Shown here: positions 1-9,699 of the stretch, piece by piece
Position numbering within the stretch: the stretch's first letter is position 1
Layout: every line of letters starts with the position of its first letter
Assembly (NCBI RefSeq): GCF_017352135.1
Contig: NZ_CP071455.1
Span: 310,001 to 374,000, forward strand
Length of the DNA stretch: 64,000 nt
Direction of reading: 5' to 3'
Origin: Rhizobium lentis
GTDB taxonomy: Bacteria; Pseudomonadota; Alphaproteobacteria; Rhizobiales; Rhizobiaceae
Made by a program: the position numbers and the translations under genes
Notes under the pieces: model-generated
Told to the model about the DNA's origin: nothing
Database searches by the model: none
Seen by the model: the letters and a program-made list of their open reading frames with translations, nothing else

Positions 1-1371
1 AGCAACTCGCTCATCGAACTCGATCGCGCCCATCTCATTCATCCCGTAGCGTCCTACCGCAGTCATGAAAAACATGGCGTGCGCGTGCTGGCCTCGGCCA
101 AGGGAGCAACGGTCACCGACGCCTCGGGCAAACAGCTGATCGACGGTTTCGCCGGTCTGTGGTGCGTCAATGCCGGTTACGGCCACGACAGCATCGTCGA
201 GGCGGCAGCCCGGCAGATGCGGGAGCTTCCCTATGCAACAGCCTATTTCGGCCTCGGCTCCGAGCCAGCGATCCGGCTCGCCGGGGAGCTTGCCGACCGG
301 ACCCCAGGCAATCTGAACCATGTCTACTTCACGCTCGGCGGCTCGGACGCGGTGGACAGCACGGTCCGCTTCATCCGCTACTACTGGAATGCCCGGGGAC
401 GGCCCGAGCGCGATCAGTTCATCTCGGTCGAACAGGGCTATCACGGCTCCTCCACGGTGGGTGCGGGCCTGACCGCCCTGCCTGCCTTCCATGCCGGCTT
501 CGGCCTTCCTTTCGATTGGCAGCATAAAATTCCGTCGCATTACGCCTATCGCAACCCGGTCGGCGACAGCCCGCAGGCAATCATCGAGGCCTCGCTTGCG
601 GCGCTGAAAAGCAAGGTGAAGGCGATCGGGCCTGAACGCGTCGCCGCCTTCTACGTCGAACCGATCCAGGGTTCTGGCGGCGTGCTTGTGCCGCCGAAAG
701 GCTGGCTTAAGGCGATGCGGGAATTCTGCCGCGAGCACGATATCCTTTTTGTCGCGGATGAGGTGATCACCGGCTTTGGCCGGACGGGGCCGCTTTTTGC
801 CTGCAGCGAGGAAGGGGTCGTGCCTGATTTCATGACGACCGCCAAGGGCCTCACCTCCGGCTACGTCCCGATGGGCGCCGTCTTCATGGCCGATCATGTC
901 TATGAAACGATTGCCGAGGGGGCGGGCGCCGCCGCAATTGGTCATGGCTACACCTATTCGGCCCATCCAGTCAGCGCCGCGGTCGGCCTCGAAGTCTTGA
1001 AGCTCTACGAAAACGGCCTGCTCGACAATGGCATCAAGGCCGGGAAGCGGCTGATGCAGGGCCTGGAATCGCTAAGAAATCACCCGCTCGTCGGCGATGT
1101 CCGCGGGCGCGGCATGCTGGCCGCCATCGAACTCGTGGTCGATAAGGCCAACCGGACGCCGCTACCGGCGTCCGCCGATCCGGCGCGTCGCATCTTCGAT
1201 CGCGCCTGGGAAAACGGCCTCGTCATCCGCGCGTTCGCCAACGGCATCCTTGGCTACGCGCCGCCGCTTTGCTGCACCGACGCCGAGATCGATGCGATCG
1301 TCGAACGCACGCGTTTGACGCTGGACGAGACGCTGGAGGATCCGGATGTGCGCCGGGCGCTACGGGCCTGA
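1..1371 (+). CDS. Class III (omega) aminotransferase, 5' end outside the window
   Basis: PLP-dependent class III aminotransferase, cytosolic, which would move an amino group from an amine or omega-amino acid to pyruvate or another oxo acid. The frame is open from base 1 and its first codons read like the family N-terminus (LIELDRAHLIHPVASYR), so the true start lies upstream and a GTG at 79 is internal. The cofactor Asp of the ADEVITGFGRTG motif is encoded at 757-759 and the Schiff-base Lys (TTAKGLTSG) at 844-846. The C-terminal domain is complete and ends in TGA at 1369-1371. It sits upstream of a peptide/amine-type ABC importer and may act on the imported compound. The exact substrate cannot be told from sequence; beta-alanine:pyruvate and polyamine aminotransferases are the nearest named relatives. 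Confidence 0.9.
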   Translation, partial: SNSLIELDRAHLIHPVASYRSHEKHGVRVLASAKGATVTDASGKQLIDGFAGLWCVNAGYGHDSIVEAAARQMRELPYATAYFGLGSEPAIRLAGELADRTPGNLNHVYFTLGGSDAVDSTVRFIRYYWNARGRPERDQFISVEQGYHGSSTVGAGLTALPAFHAGFGLPFDWQHKIPSHYAYRNPVGDSPQAIIEASLAALKSKVKAIGPERVAAFYVEPIQGSGGVLVPPKGWLKAMREFCREHDILFVADEVITGFGRTGPLFACSEEGVVPDFMTTAKGLTSGYVPMGAVFMADHVYETIAEGAGAAAIGHGYTYSAHPVSAAVGLEVLKLYENGLLDNGIKAGKRLMQGLESLRNHPLVGDVRGRGMLAAIELVVDKANRTPLPASADPARRIFDRAWENGLVIRAFANGILGYAPPLCCTDAEIDAIVERTRLTLDETLEDPDVRRALRA

Positions 1372-1477
1372 GAATACCGCGAAACGGTCAGATTCGGTGT
1401 TTTGTGCCGCCCCAGGGCGCCTTTTCGGAGAATCCGGCGCGGCGCAAGTGACAAACTGAAACACACGAAAGGCACGG

Positions 1478-1944
1478 ATGACAACAAATCCGGCCTTCAT
1501 ACAAGAGCAGGACAACGATCCTGCCGGGAACGGAACATTCTTCTTCGAGAAGCCGCGCTCCATCGGAGCCGAACACTGGGGAATTCGCGTGAGCAGAAGC
1601 CTTCCGAAAATCAGCTACATGAGCTTCGACATGGTCGGCGCGCTCATCGATTCAGCCGAAGCGGGACATGAGATCGATGGCGAGCGGGCGCTCAGCATCA
1701 CGACGCCCGCCGCTACTCAGACGACGTCGACCTCTTTCCCGGCGATCTCGTGCGCGTCCATCTCGCGACCGCGCCGGAGCTTGGCCTGCCCGCAGCCGGT
1801 CGCCATATGTGCGATCGGCGGGAGCGGCGGCATGCCCAGAAGGACTGCGACGGCACGATCGAGCCGGCCGAATTCACCGCACCCGATGATCATTTCACGT
1901 CGATGGCCGGCCTCGCGGAGGCCGTGGCTGCTTCGCGCGCCTGA
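1478..1944 (+). pseudogene. Frameshifted remnant of an unrecognised protein
   Basis: Two reading frames look like consecutive parts of one broken gene. The first starts at ATG 1478 and reads protein-like to about 1690 (for example FFFEKPRSIGAEHWGIRVS). After that it becomes Ser/Arg/Pro-rich, as a shadow frame does. From about 1681 the +1 frame takes over with acidic, coding-like sequence (DARRYSDDVDLFPGDLVRVH) and ends in TGA at 1942-1944. A single indel near 1680-1700 would join the halves into about 155 residues. I do not recognise the family. A sequencing error is possible, but the rest of the window shows no such breaks. It lies between the aminotransferase and the ABC importer, in the same direction. 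Confidence 0.5.
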
Positions 1945-2004
1945 CTTTTAAAACCGGATCGGCTCGCCAGCAGGCGGCCGTCACAGAAAGAAAAGGGGAA
2001 TGCC

Positions 2005-3618
2005 ATGACCGACTTAAAGACTACGAACTGGAACCGCGCCGACGACGCAGTGGTCGAAAGCGCCATCCGACGCGGCGCCACCCGCCGTGAACTGCTGCAG
2101 ATGCTTCTCGCCGGCGGCGTCGCCATGTCTGCTGGCGGCGTCATCGTAGGTCGCGCCACTAAAGCGATCGCCGCCACTCCGGTTAGCGGAGGACACCTCA
2201 AGGCGGCAGGCTTCACGTCTTCGACCGCAGACACGCTCGACCCGGCCAAAGCGTCGAATTCCACGGATTATTCACGGTGTTCCGCAGTCTATAACCGCCT
2301 TTCCAACCTCGACAAGTCCGGCGCGGTCGAGATGGAACTGGCGGAAAGCATCGAGAGCACCGACGGCAAGGTGTGGACCGTGAAGCTGCGCAAGGGCGTC
2401 ACCTTTCACGACGGGAAACAACTTACGTCCGCAGACGTGATCTTCTCGCTCAAGCGCCACCTGGATCCCAAAGTCGGCTCAAAGGTCAATGCCATCGCAA
2501 AGCAAATGACGGGGTTCAAGGCGGTCGACGATCTCACTCTCGAAATAACACTCGCAGATGCCAACGCCGACCTGCCGACCATCCTGGCGCTTCAGCACTT
2601 CATGATCGTCGCGGACGGGACCGCCGACTTCTCGAAGGGGAACGGCACAGGGCCTTTCGTTCTCGAAAACTTCGAACCCGGTGTGCGCTCGCTGATGCGG
2701 CGGAACGACCATTACTGGAAGTCGAAAGGACCATTTGTCGACTCCTTTGAGTTCTTCGCGATCAGCGACGACAGCTCGCGCGTGAACGCCTTGCTGTCGG
2801 GAGACGTCCATGTCGCGGCCGCTATCAATCCCCGCTCGGAGCGGCTCGTCGAAGGGAGGCCCGGCTTCGTTCTATCGAAATCGAGCGCCAACAGTTACAC
2901 CAACCTCAACCTGCGCCTCGATACGACCCCTGGTCAAAACAGCGATTTCGTCGCGGGCATGAAGCACCTGGTCAATCGTGAGCAGATCCTGAGGGCAGCC
3001 CTGCGCGGGCGCGGTGAAATCGGTAACGACCAGCCGATTTTCCCTGGCAACCCCTATCGCAACGACGATCTCAAGCCGAAGCCGTACGACCCTGAAAAGG
3101 CTAAGTTCTATTTCAATAAGGCAGGCGTTCTCGGCCAGTCGATCCCGGTTATCGCGTCCGAGGCCGCGAACTCCGCAATCGACATGGCGATGATCGTTCA
3201 GGCCGCCGGCGCCGAAATCGGCATGAAGCTCGACGTTCAGCGTGTGCCCTCCGACGGCTATTGGGACAAGTATTGGCTCAAAGCGCCGATCCATTTCGGC
3301 AATATCAATTACAGGCCGACGCCCGACATCCTGTTCTCGTTGCTGTACGCGTCCGGCGCACCCTGGAATGAGAGCCATTACAAATCGGACAAATTCGACA
3401 AGATGCTGATCGAGGCGCGCGGCTCGCTCGATCAGGAGAAGCGCAAAGCCATTTACAATGAGATGCAGGTGATGATCGCAGACGAGGCCGGCACCATCAT
3501 TCCGGCCTACCTGACCGGGATCGACGCCATCACGGACAAGCTCAAGGGCATGGAAACCAACCCGCTCGGCGGTATGATGGGTTATCGCATGGCCGAGCAT
3601 GTTTGGTTTGAATCTTGA
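2005..3618 (+). CDS. ABC transporter substrate-binding protein, peptide/nickel family (SBP_bac_5)
   Basis: Periplasmic cluster-C solute-binding protein of 537 residues, the usual size for DppA/OppA-type receptors. The N-terminus has a long hydrophilic stretch, then TRRELLQMLLAGGVAMSAG and a hydrophobic segment, which looks like a twin-arginine signal rather than a plain Sec signal. The mature part has the SBP_bac_5 pattern (TLDPAKASNSTDYS, then WTVKLRKGVTFHDGKQLTSADV). AGGAAAAGGGGAA-like purines precede the ATG. It is the first gene of a four-gene importer (2005-7156). Cargo may be a short peptide, an opine or an amino-acid derivative; the amino-acid enzymes on both sides favour an amino compound. 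Confidence 0.9.
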   Translation: MTDLKTTNWNRADDAVVESAIRRGATRRELLQMLLAGGVAMSAGGVIVGRATKAIAATPVSGGHLKAAGFTSSTADTLDPAKASNSTDYSRCSAVYNRLSNLDKSGAVEMELAESIESTDGKVWTVKLRKGVTFHDGKQLTSADVIFSLKRHLDPKVGSKVNAIAKQMTGFKAVDDLTLEITLADANADLPTILALQHFMIVADGTADFSKGNGTGPFVLENFEPGVRSLMRRNDHYWKSKGPFVDSFEFFAISDDSSRVNALLSGDVHVAAAINPRSERLVEGRPGFVLSKSSANSYTNLNLRLDTTPGQNSDFVAGMKHLVNREQILRAALRGRGEIGNDQPIFPGNPYRNDDLKPKPYDPEKAKFYFNKAGVLGQSIPVIASEAANSAIDMAMIVQAAGAEIGMKLDVQRVPSDGYWDKYWLKAPIHFGNINYRPTPDILFSLLYASGAPWNESHYKSDKFDKMLIEARGSLDQEKRKAIYNEMQVMIADEAGTIIPAYLTGIDAITDKLKGMETNPLGGMMGYRMAEHVWFES

Positions 3619-3699
3619 TTGACAAAGTAGGCTCGGGGCTGCCGCCACGTTGCTGTGGCCCCTCTGCACTTTGGTTCCGATAACTGGAAGGAAGCGAGT

Positions 3700-4650
3700 G
3701 TGAACAAAGAGGTCCTGTCCCTGGTGCTGAGCAGATTGCTCATCGCCCTGATCACCTTGGTCATCGTCTCGTTCGCGGTCTTTACAGCGACGTCGCTCCT
3801 GCCGGGGGATACTGCGTCGATCCTGCTCGGCCAGGCTGCAACGCCGGAGGCCGTCGCAGGGTTGCGCAAGGCCATGCATCTCGACGACCCGGCGTTCGTG
3901 CGTTTTATCTATTGGATGGGCGGGCTGCTATCGGGTGACCTGGGCACGTCCTACGCCAACAACATGCCAGTTGCCGACCTGATCAGCGGCCGGTTCGCCA
4001 ACTCGATGAAGCTTGCGGGCATCACGGCCTTGTTCGCAGTACCGATTGCATTGACGCTCGGCATCACCGCCGCCATGGTGCGGGGCTCGCTCTATGATCG
4101 GGCGGTCACCGTATTTACGATCGGCGTCATATCGGTCCCGGAATTCATGATAGCGACGTTGGCTGTCATGTTCTTTGCAGTCTATTTGCAATGGCTGCCG
4201 GCGATTTCATTCACCAATGAAGTCCACACTATCACCGACATAGTGCGCGTATACGCGATGCCGGTGATCACCCTCACCTTTGGGGTCTCCGCGCAGATGA
4301 TCCGCATGACGCGGGCTGCTGTGGTGGAAACGCTGAACACACCCTATGCCGAAATGGCGCTGTTGAAGGGTGCCTCTCGAAGCCGCATCGTGTTGAAACA
4401 TGCGCTGCCGAACGCCCTCGGTCCGATCGTCAATGCGATTGCCCTCTCGCTTTCATACCTTCTGGGCGGAGTGATCATCGTCGAGACGATCTTCAACTAT
4501 CCCGGCATCGCTAAGCTGATGGTCGACGCCGTCGCCACCCGCGATCTCCCCCTCATCCAATCCTGCGCGATGATATTCTGCGTCGGCTATCTGATCCTGA
4601 TCACGACGGCCGATATCGTCGCTATTCTTGCCAACCCGAGGCTACGATGA
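3700..4650 (+). CDS. ABC transporter permease, DppB type
   Basis: Inner-membrane permease with about six transmembrane segments. The first helix (LLIALITLVIVSFAVFTAT) is followed by the LLPGD motif that typifies DppB/OppB permeases, and the cytoplasmic EAA loop is visible (EMALLKGASRSRIVLKHALP). I chose the GTG at 3700 because a strong ribosome site (GGAAGGAAGCGAG) precedes it; the longer frame from 3655 lacks one. The stop overlaps the next gene in an ATGA. It pairs with the DppC-type permease to form the channel. Confidence 0.9.
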   Translation: MNKEVLSLVLSRLLIALITLVIVSFAVFTATSLLPGDTASILLGQAATPEAVAGLRKAMHLDDPAFVRFIYWMGGLLSGDLGTSYANNMPVADLISGRFANSMKLAGITALFAVPIALTLGITAAMVRGSLYDRAVTVFTIGVISVPEFMIATLAVMFFAVYLQWLPAISFTNEVHTITDIVRVYAMPVITLTFGVSAQMIRMTRAAVVETLNTPYAEMALLKGASRSRIVLKHALPNALGPIVNAIALSLSYLLGGVIIVETIFNYPGIAKLMVDAVATRDLPLIQSCAMIFCVGYLILITTADIVAILANPRLR

Positions 4651-5501
4651 TGACCACGATCGAAACACATGCGCCAAAGCGTCGGAAATTCGCCTATCGC
4701 ATCAATCTGGTCGGTGTGGTCGGCTTCGCCGTCATTGCTTTCTGGGCAATCATCGCCGTCATTGCTCCCTGGATCATCCCCCATCCGGTTGGTGAGATAC
4801 TCGATTTTGACTATTTTGGCCCCATGAGCCAGCAGTTCTGGCTCGGTTCGGACTATCTGGGACGTGACATGCTTTCCCGCATCCTGATGGGAGCGCGCTA
4901 CACTGTCGGCATTTCGCTAGTCGCCGTTAGCATCGCCTGCTTCTCAGGCGTCGTGCTCGGCATGATCGCGGCGGTGTCTGGCGGCTGGGTCGACACCCTT
5001 CTCAGTCGCTTTCTCGATGCCATGAACTCGATTCCAAGCAAACTTTTCGGCCTCGTAGTCGTGGCCGCGGTCGGATCGTCCATTCCCGTTCTGGTGATGA
5101 CACTTGCGGTGATCTACACGCCCGGCTCCTATCGCTTCGCCCGGGCTCTCGCAGTCAACATCAATACGATGGACTTCATCACCGTGGCCCGCGCTCGCGG
5201 CGAAGGTATAGTTTACTTGGTCGCGTCCGAAATCCTGCCCAATATTGTCGGGCCGGTGCTTGCCGACCTGGGCCTGCGCTTCGTCTTCATCGTGCTGCTC
5301 CTGTCGGGCCTTTCGTTCCTCGGGCTTGGCGTGCAGCCGCCCTATGCGGATTGGGGCGCCCTGGTGCGCGAGAATATCGGCGGCCTCCCTCTCGGCGCAC
5401 CCGCGGTGATTTTCCCCTCGATCGCTATCGCCACGCTGACGATCAGCGTCAACTTGCTGATCGACAACCTTCCTCAAAAAATACGCGATCGGAGCGAATG
5501 A
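4647..5501 (+). CDS. ABC transporter permease, DppC type
   Basis: Second permease of the importer, 284 residues. It has the DppC-type N-terminal extension with one helix (VVGFAVIAFWAIIAVIAPWI), then the motif LGSDYLGRDMLSRILMGAR conserved in DppC/OppC proteins, and the EAA loop (TVARARGEGIVYLVASEILP). Two ATG codons stand in tandem at the start; the first overlaps the upstream stop (ATGA), showing translational coupling. The downstream ATPase gene also overlaps by four bases. Confidence 0.9.
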   Translation: MMTTIETHAPKRRKFAYRINLVGVVGFAVIAFWAIIAVIAPWIIPHPVGEILDFDYFGPMSQQFWLGSDYLGRDMLSRILMGARYTVGISLVAVSIACFSGVVLGMIAAVSGGWVDTLLSRFLDAMNSIPSKLFGLVVVAAVGSSIPVLVMTLAVIYTPGSYRFARALAVNINTMDFITVARARGEGIVYLVASEILPNIVGPVLADLGLRFVFIVLLLSGLSFLGLGVQPPYADWGALVRENIGGLPLGAPAVIFPSIAIATLTISVNLLIDNLPQKIRDRSE

Positions 5502-7156
5502 TGGCCAACCTCGTCGAAATCCGTGACCTCAAGGTCGAAGCCAAGACCGACTCCGGCCGCATCGTCGAAATCATCCGTGGCGTCAGTTTCGAAGTCGCCG
5601 AAGGAGAGATCGTCGCTCTGATCGGCGAAAGTGGGTCAGGCAAGACGACCATCGCTTTAACCCTGATGGGTTATGCCCGAGCCGGCTGTCGGATCAGCGG
5701 CGGCTCCGTCGTGCTCGCCGGTCAGGACATGGCAAGCCTTCCGGAGCGAAAACGGGGCAAGATCCGGGGAACCGTCGTCTCATATGTACCACAAAGTGCC
5801 GCCGCGGCCTTCAATCCGTCACAGACGATCATGGAACAGGTCATCGAGATCGCTCGCATCCATGACCTGATGCCGGCCGAAGAGGCCCGCACCCGCGCGG
5901 TAAGCCTATTCAAGGCGCTCTCTCTTCCCGATCCGGAAACGATCGGTTCCCGTTATCCGCATCAGGTTTCCGGCGGTCAGTTGCAACGCCTCTCGGCCGC
6001 GATGGCCCTGATCGGCGATCCAAAACTTGTCATCTTCGACGAGCCCACGACGGCGCTTGATGTGACCACACAGATCGAAGTGCTGCGCGCCTTTAAATCC
6101 GTAATGCACAAGGGTCGCATCGGCGGCGTGTACGTCTCGCACGATCTCGCCGTGGTGGCTCAGATCGCCGATCGCATCGTTGTCCTCAAAGGAGGCGAAG
6201 TCCAGGAGATCGGAAGCACCGAGCAAATCCTAAGCAGACCGCAGCATCCTTATACCAAGGAGCTGCTGGGCGCTTTCAAGCCGGAAGCGCGGGCCAAATC
6301 CCCTGACAAGCAGCAGAGCAAAGCGATTCTTCAGGTGCAGGACCTTATCGCAGGCTACGGCCCCATCCAGGCCGACGGTACACCTCTCGTCAAAGCCCTG
6401 AAATCCGTCAGCGTCGAGGTTGAGAGCGGTTGCAATCTGGGAATTATCGGTGAGTCCGGCTGCGGCAAATCCACCCTGGCTCGAACGATTGCCGGCATCA
6501 TTCCGGCGACTGCGGGCAAGATCACCTTCAATGGACAGACGCTGGCGCCAGCCGCCCGCGCCCGTACGCGAGAACAGTTGCGAGAGCTGCAGATCGTTTT
6601 CCAATACGCCGACACCGCTCTCAATCCGGCCAAATCGATCAGCGATATCCTGGGGCGACCGTTGGCCTTCTATCATGGCATGACAGGTGAGAAGCGTGAG
6701 AAGCGGATCGACGAACTCCTGGATATGGTTCGCCTTCCCCGGGCCTTGAAGCACCGGCGCCCGTCAGAACTGTCAGGCGGTCAGAAGCAGCGCGTCAACT
6801 TCGCTCGCGCGCTTGCTGCCGAGCCAAAACTGATCCTGTGTGACGAAGTTACGTCGGCACTTGATACAGTTGTTGCCGCAGCCGTCATCGACCTTCTCAA
6901 GGAACTGCAGCGGGAGCTTTCTCTCTCCTACATTTTTATCAGCCACGACCTCTCGGTCGTCGAGGCGATCTGCGACGAAGTCGCTGTGATGTATGCGGGC
7001 GAAAAGATCGAGCAGCTCCCTCCGTCGGCCATGAGCAGCAGCGCGAGCCACCCCTACTCACAGCTACTGTTCTCCTCCGTTCCGAAACTCGATCCGGCCT
7101 GGCTCGACGGGCTAAAGCAGGATCCGAAGCTGATCAGCGCCGTCGCAGGCCGATAA
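5498..7156 (+). CDS. ABC transporter ATPase with two fused nucleotide-binding domains (DppD-DppF type)
   Basis: Cytoplasmic ATPase of 552 residues that joins both nucleotide-binding domains of the importer in one chain. Domain 1 has Walker A GESGSGKTT (about residue 45), signature VSGGQLQRLSAAM and Walker B LVIFDEPTTALD. Domain 2 has Walker A GESGCGKST (about residue 320), signature LSGGQKQRVNFARAL and Walker B LILCDEVTSALD. In domain 2 the residue after the catalytic Glu is Val rather than the usual Pro. The frame is open back to 5351, but the ATG at 5498 overlapping the permease stop is the natural start. Fused ATPases of this kind are common in rhizobial peptide importers. Confidence 0.92.
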   Translation: MMANLVEIRDLKVEAKTDSGRIVEIIRGVSFEVAEGEIVALIGESGSGKTTIALTLMGYARAGCRISGGSVVLAGQDMASLPERKRGKIRGTVVSYVPQSAAAAFNPSQTIMEQVIEIARIHDLMPAEEARTRAVSLFKALSLPDPETIGSRYPHQVSGGQLQRLSAAMALIGDPKLVIFDEPTTALDVTTQIEVLRAFKSVMHKGRIGGVYVSHDLAVVAQIADRIVVLKGGEVQEIGSTEQILSRPQHPYTKELLGAFKPEARAKSPDKQQSKAILQVQDLIAGYGPIQADGTPLVKALKSVSVEVESGCNLGIIGESGCGKSTLARTIAGIIPATAGKITFNGQTLAPAARARTREQLRELQIVFQYADTALNPAKSISDILGRPLAFYHGMTGEKREKRIDELLDMVRLPRALKHRRPSELSGGQKQRVNFARALAAEPKLILCDEVTSALDTVVAAAVIDLLKELQRELSLSYIFISHDLSVVEAICDEVAVMYAGEKIEQLPPSAMSSSASHPYSQLLFSSVPKLDPAWLDGLKQDPKLISAVAGR

Positions 7157-7350
7157 TTGCGCGGGAAGAGGCTCTCACCGGCCGGTGCGATCTGGACGCC
7201 TGCTGGCGAAAATTCGCAATAGTGACGCCTAAGCAGGAAAGGCGGCCGCGCATGCGGCCAATAAAGCCGGCACTGGGCGATGATGATGATCCCGAAATCA
7301 AGGCGGGATGATCGAAGCGTTGGTTGAATCAAGAAATTGAGAGCTGGTGC

Positions 7351-8346
7351 ATGAAAACGCTGCTGCTTAAAAAGGACGAGGTCAGTCGGCTGATCAGCGT
7401 GACGGAAGTCATCGCTGCCGTGGAAGAGGCGTACAAGGCCTTTAGCAGTGATCAGGTGGAACAACCTGACTATATGGGGATAGATCTCCCGTCGCCTCGT
7501 GGCGAAATCGACTTTAAGCTCGGCTACTACAAAGCCAATGAAATGATCTCCATGAAAGCCTCTTCCGGCGGGTTCATTGATAACCCGACTGCACACGGAG
7601 TGCCCAATGGCATGGCGACGATTTTCCTGTTCGACGCCAGGAGCGGTTCGTTGATCTGCGTTATGGATGGAAGCTTGATTCTCGGTCTCAGAACGGGGGC
7701 GTCTGGAGCCGTCTCCGTCAAAGCACTGGCGAGGAAGAACGCCACGACAGTCGCATCGATCGGCACTGGCAATCAAGCAAGAATGCAAATCCGGTCAATT
7801 AACGAGATCATGAAGATCGAGGAGATCCACGCCTGGGACAGCAACCCTGACACGCTTTTCAAATACAAGACGGATATCGAAAGCGAGCTTGGCATTCCTG
7901 TCATGATGGCGAATTCCAAAAGGGAGGCCGTCGAGCAGGCCGATATCCTTGTTACGACGACCCGCGGAAAAGGCTCGCTCGTGGAAGCGGATTGGGTCAG
8001 GCCCGGCACGCACATTGTTGCGATCGGCACGGATCAACAAGGCAAGCAAGAATTGGATCCGGAGATATTCAGGAATGCAAAGCTAGTCGTCGACTCGATC
8101 GCGCAGTGCACCGAGAAGGGCGAAACCTGGCATCCCCTGAACAAAAATATCATCACCAAGGACGACATTCACGGTGAAATTGGCGAGATATTGCTGGGAA
8201 GGAAACCTGGACGAGAAAGTGATGACGAAATCACGATCTTCGACTCCACGGGCATGGCCATACAGGACAATACGACGGCCAGCAGAATTTATCATAACGC
8301 CATAGCCTATAACGTCGGCACCTTCTTTCGGTTTTTCGAGCAATGA
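7351..8346 (+). CDS. Ornithine cyclodeaminase / mu-crystallin family protein
   Basis: NAD(P)-binding enzyme of the OCD/mu-crystallin family, about 331 residues. The Rossmann motif is [15 protein letters not shown], and family sequence is present in [21 protein letters not shown] and [10 protein letters not shown]. Members include ornithine cyclodeaminase, lysine cyclodeaminase, iminosuccinate reductase (BhcD), EutC and ketimine reductases, so the reaction is not settled. ATG 7351 gives the family N-terminus ([17 protein letters not shown]); a TTG at 7324 would add nine residues. The stop overlaps the next ATG (ATGA at 8343-8346), so the two enzymes are probably made together and share a pathway. 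About 195 bases separate it from the importer operon. Confidence 0.88.
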   Translation: MKTLLLKKDEVSRLISVTEVIAAVEEAYKAFSSDQVEQPDYMGIDLPSPRGEIDFKLGYYKANEMISMKASSGGFIDNPTAHGVPNGMATIFLFDARSGSLICVMDGSLILGLRTGASGAVSVKALARKNATTVASIGTGNQARMQIRSINEIMKIEEIHAWDSNPDTLFKYKTDIESELGIPVMMANSKREAVEQADILVTTTRGKGSLVEADWVRPGTHIVAIGTDQQGKQELDPEIFRNAKLVVDSIAQCTEKGETWHPLNKNIITKDDIHGEIGEILLGRKPGRESDDEITIFDSTGMAIQDNTTASRIYHNAIAYNVGTFFRFFEQ

Positions 8347-9311
8347 CCATGCGCAATTACCCCACCATTGACGACATCCGTGAAGCTCAAGAGCGGCTAA
8401 AACCGCACGTCAGACACACCCCCCTATTGCGTGCGGACAAGATCGAGAAGGCGGTTGGTTGTCAGCTCTATCTCAAGCCCGAAACCCTGCAGATTACTGG
8501 CGCGTTCAAGATCCGCGGCGCCCTGAACAAGGCTCTCTCGCTCTCCCGAGAAGAGATTGCAAACGGGATCATCGCGACGTCGTCGGGCAACCATGCCCAA
8601 GGGCTTGCTTATGCCGCCAGGATGCTGGGTGTGAAAGCGATTTTGGTCCTTCCGGTCACCACACCCAAGATCAAAATCGAAAACACGAAAGCCCTCGGGG
8701 CGGAAGTTATTCTCTTCGACGGCGACACCGCTGCCAGATGGAAAAGAGTGTACGAAATCGCCGAAGAAAACAGCTACGCGGCTGTCCACGCCTTTGAGGA
8801 CCCCATCGTAATGGCCGGTCAGGGAACGATCGGTTGTGAAATACTGCAGGATCTGGACGATGTGCATACCGTCATCGTTCCCGTAGGCGGCGGCGGTCTG
8901 ATATCGGGAATCGCTACCGCCATAAAGGAAACGAAGCCATCGGTGCGGGTTATCGGCGCGGAACCTGCGTTGACACCGAAGTATTTTCATAGCCGGATCA
9001 ACAAGGAGCGAACAACGCTTCCCTTGAAGAACACGATTGCTGATGGCTTGAGGATAAGCGTTCCTGGCCAAAATCCGTACCCGATTATCGAAAAGTATGT
9101 CGACGAAATAGTTCTTGTTGAAGACGAACACATCATTGCCGGCATGCGTGCCCTTGCCAAGGATGCAAAATTGATCGCTGAACCGGCCGCCTCCATCGGA
9201 ATCGGAGCCTTGTTGGCAGGCAGCATACACGTGAAACCAGATGAGAAAGTCTGTGCGGTCTTGTCTGGCGGGAATTGGGATCTAAGCGACCTTGCCGAGA
9301 TTTACAATTAG
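8343..9311 (+). CDS. Threonine/serine dehydratase-like PLP enzyme (fold type II)
   Basis: PLP-dependent beta-eliminating enzyme of 322 residues, cytosolic. The PLP Lys lies in TGAFKIRGA (about residue 56), the phosphate-binding glycine loop is [13 protein letters not shown], and [13 protein letters not shown] is the substrate loop. There is no C-terminal ACT regulatory domain, so it belongs to the short catabolic or racemase-like group (serine racemase, TdcB-short, BhcB, EutB) rather than biosynthetic IlvA. It overlaps the OCD-family gene by four bases. The pair recalls EutB-EutC of hydroxyectoine use and BhcB-BhcD of the beta-hydroxyaspartate cycle, but the other genes of those pathways are not here. 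Confidence 0.88.
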   Translation: MTMRNYPTIDDIREAQERLKPHVRHTPLLRADKIEKAVGCQLYLKPETLQITGAFKIRGALNKALSLSREEIANGIIATSSGNHAQGLAYAARMLGVKAILVLPVTTPKIKIENTKALGAEVILFDGDTAARWKRVYEIAEENSYAAVHAFEDPIVMAGQGTIGCEILQDLDDVHTVIVPVGGGGLISGIATAIKETKPSVRVIGAEPALTPKYFHSRINKERTTLPLKNTIADGLRISVPGQNPYPIIEKYVDEIVLVEDEHIIAGMRALAKDAKLIAEPAASIGIGALLAGSIHVKPDEKVCAVLSGGNWDLSDLAEIYN

Positions 9312-9699
9312 CACTGTGTTCTGTTCAGCTTCGCTCAATGCACCATCCGGTCGGGCGATCATCCTCGCGCAAATACAAGCTGTCCGACGGCGCGGTGCCA
9401 ACCGCGAATTTCGTTCGGCAGGGACGGTAGACCGAGCCATACCTAGGAGCCTCCAGTAAAACATGCGCAAGCGAGTGTGATGACGTCGTGCGTATCCAAG
9501 AACATGTGCGTCGCGGGTGATAGCGAACAGGGTCGACGGCACGAAAGATCCAGAGAGCTCGCTCGTGATATCTGAAACTCACATCCTCGCAGGCAAAAGC
9601 GGCTTCTCCTTCACCCGAAGAGATACTCGCGAGCGCCGCTACATTTTCACAAGCCGCAGATCACCGGCCAAGTGTGCGCCATAAAGGCCAGCGCGCTCT
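9312..9699. other. 388-base gap between convergent genes, no gene recognised
   Basis: This stretch lies between the threonine-dehydratase-like gene and the Lrp regulator, which converge here. Short frames on both strands are Arg/Ser-rich and resemble no family I know. No strong hairpin with a T-run was found. It could be decayed sequence. Confidence 0.4.

Noticed and set aside
9282..9582. Overlapping short minus-strand frames after the dehydratase-like gene
   Set aside because: Arg/Ser-rich, no ribosome site, no family resemblance and competing frames in the same bases.
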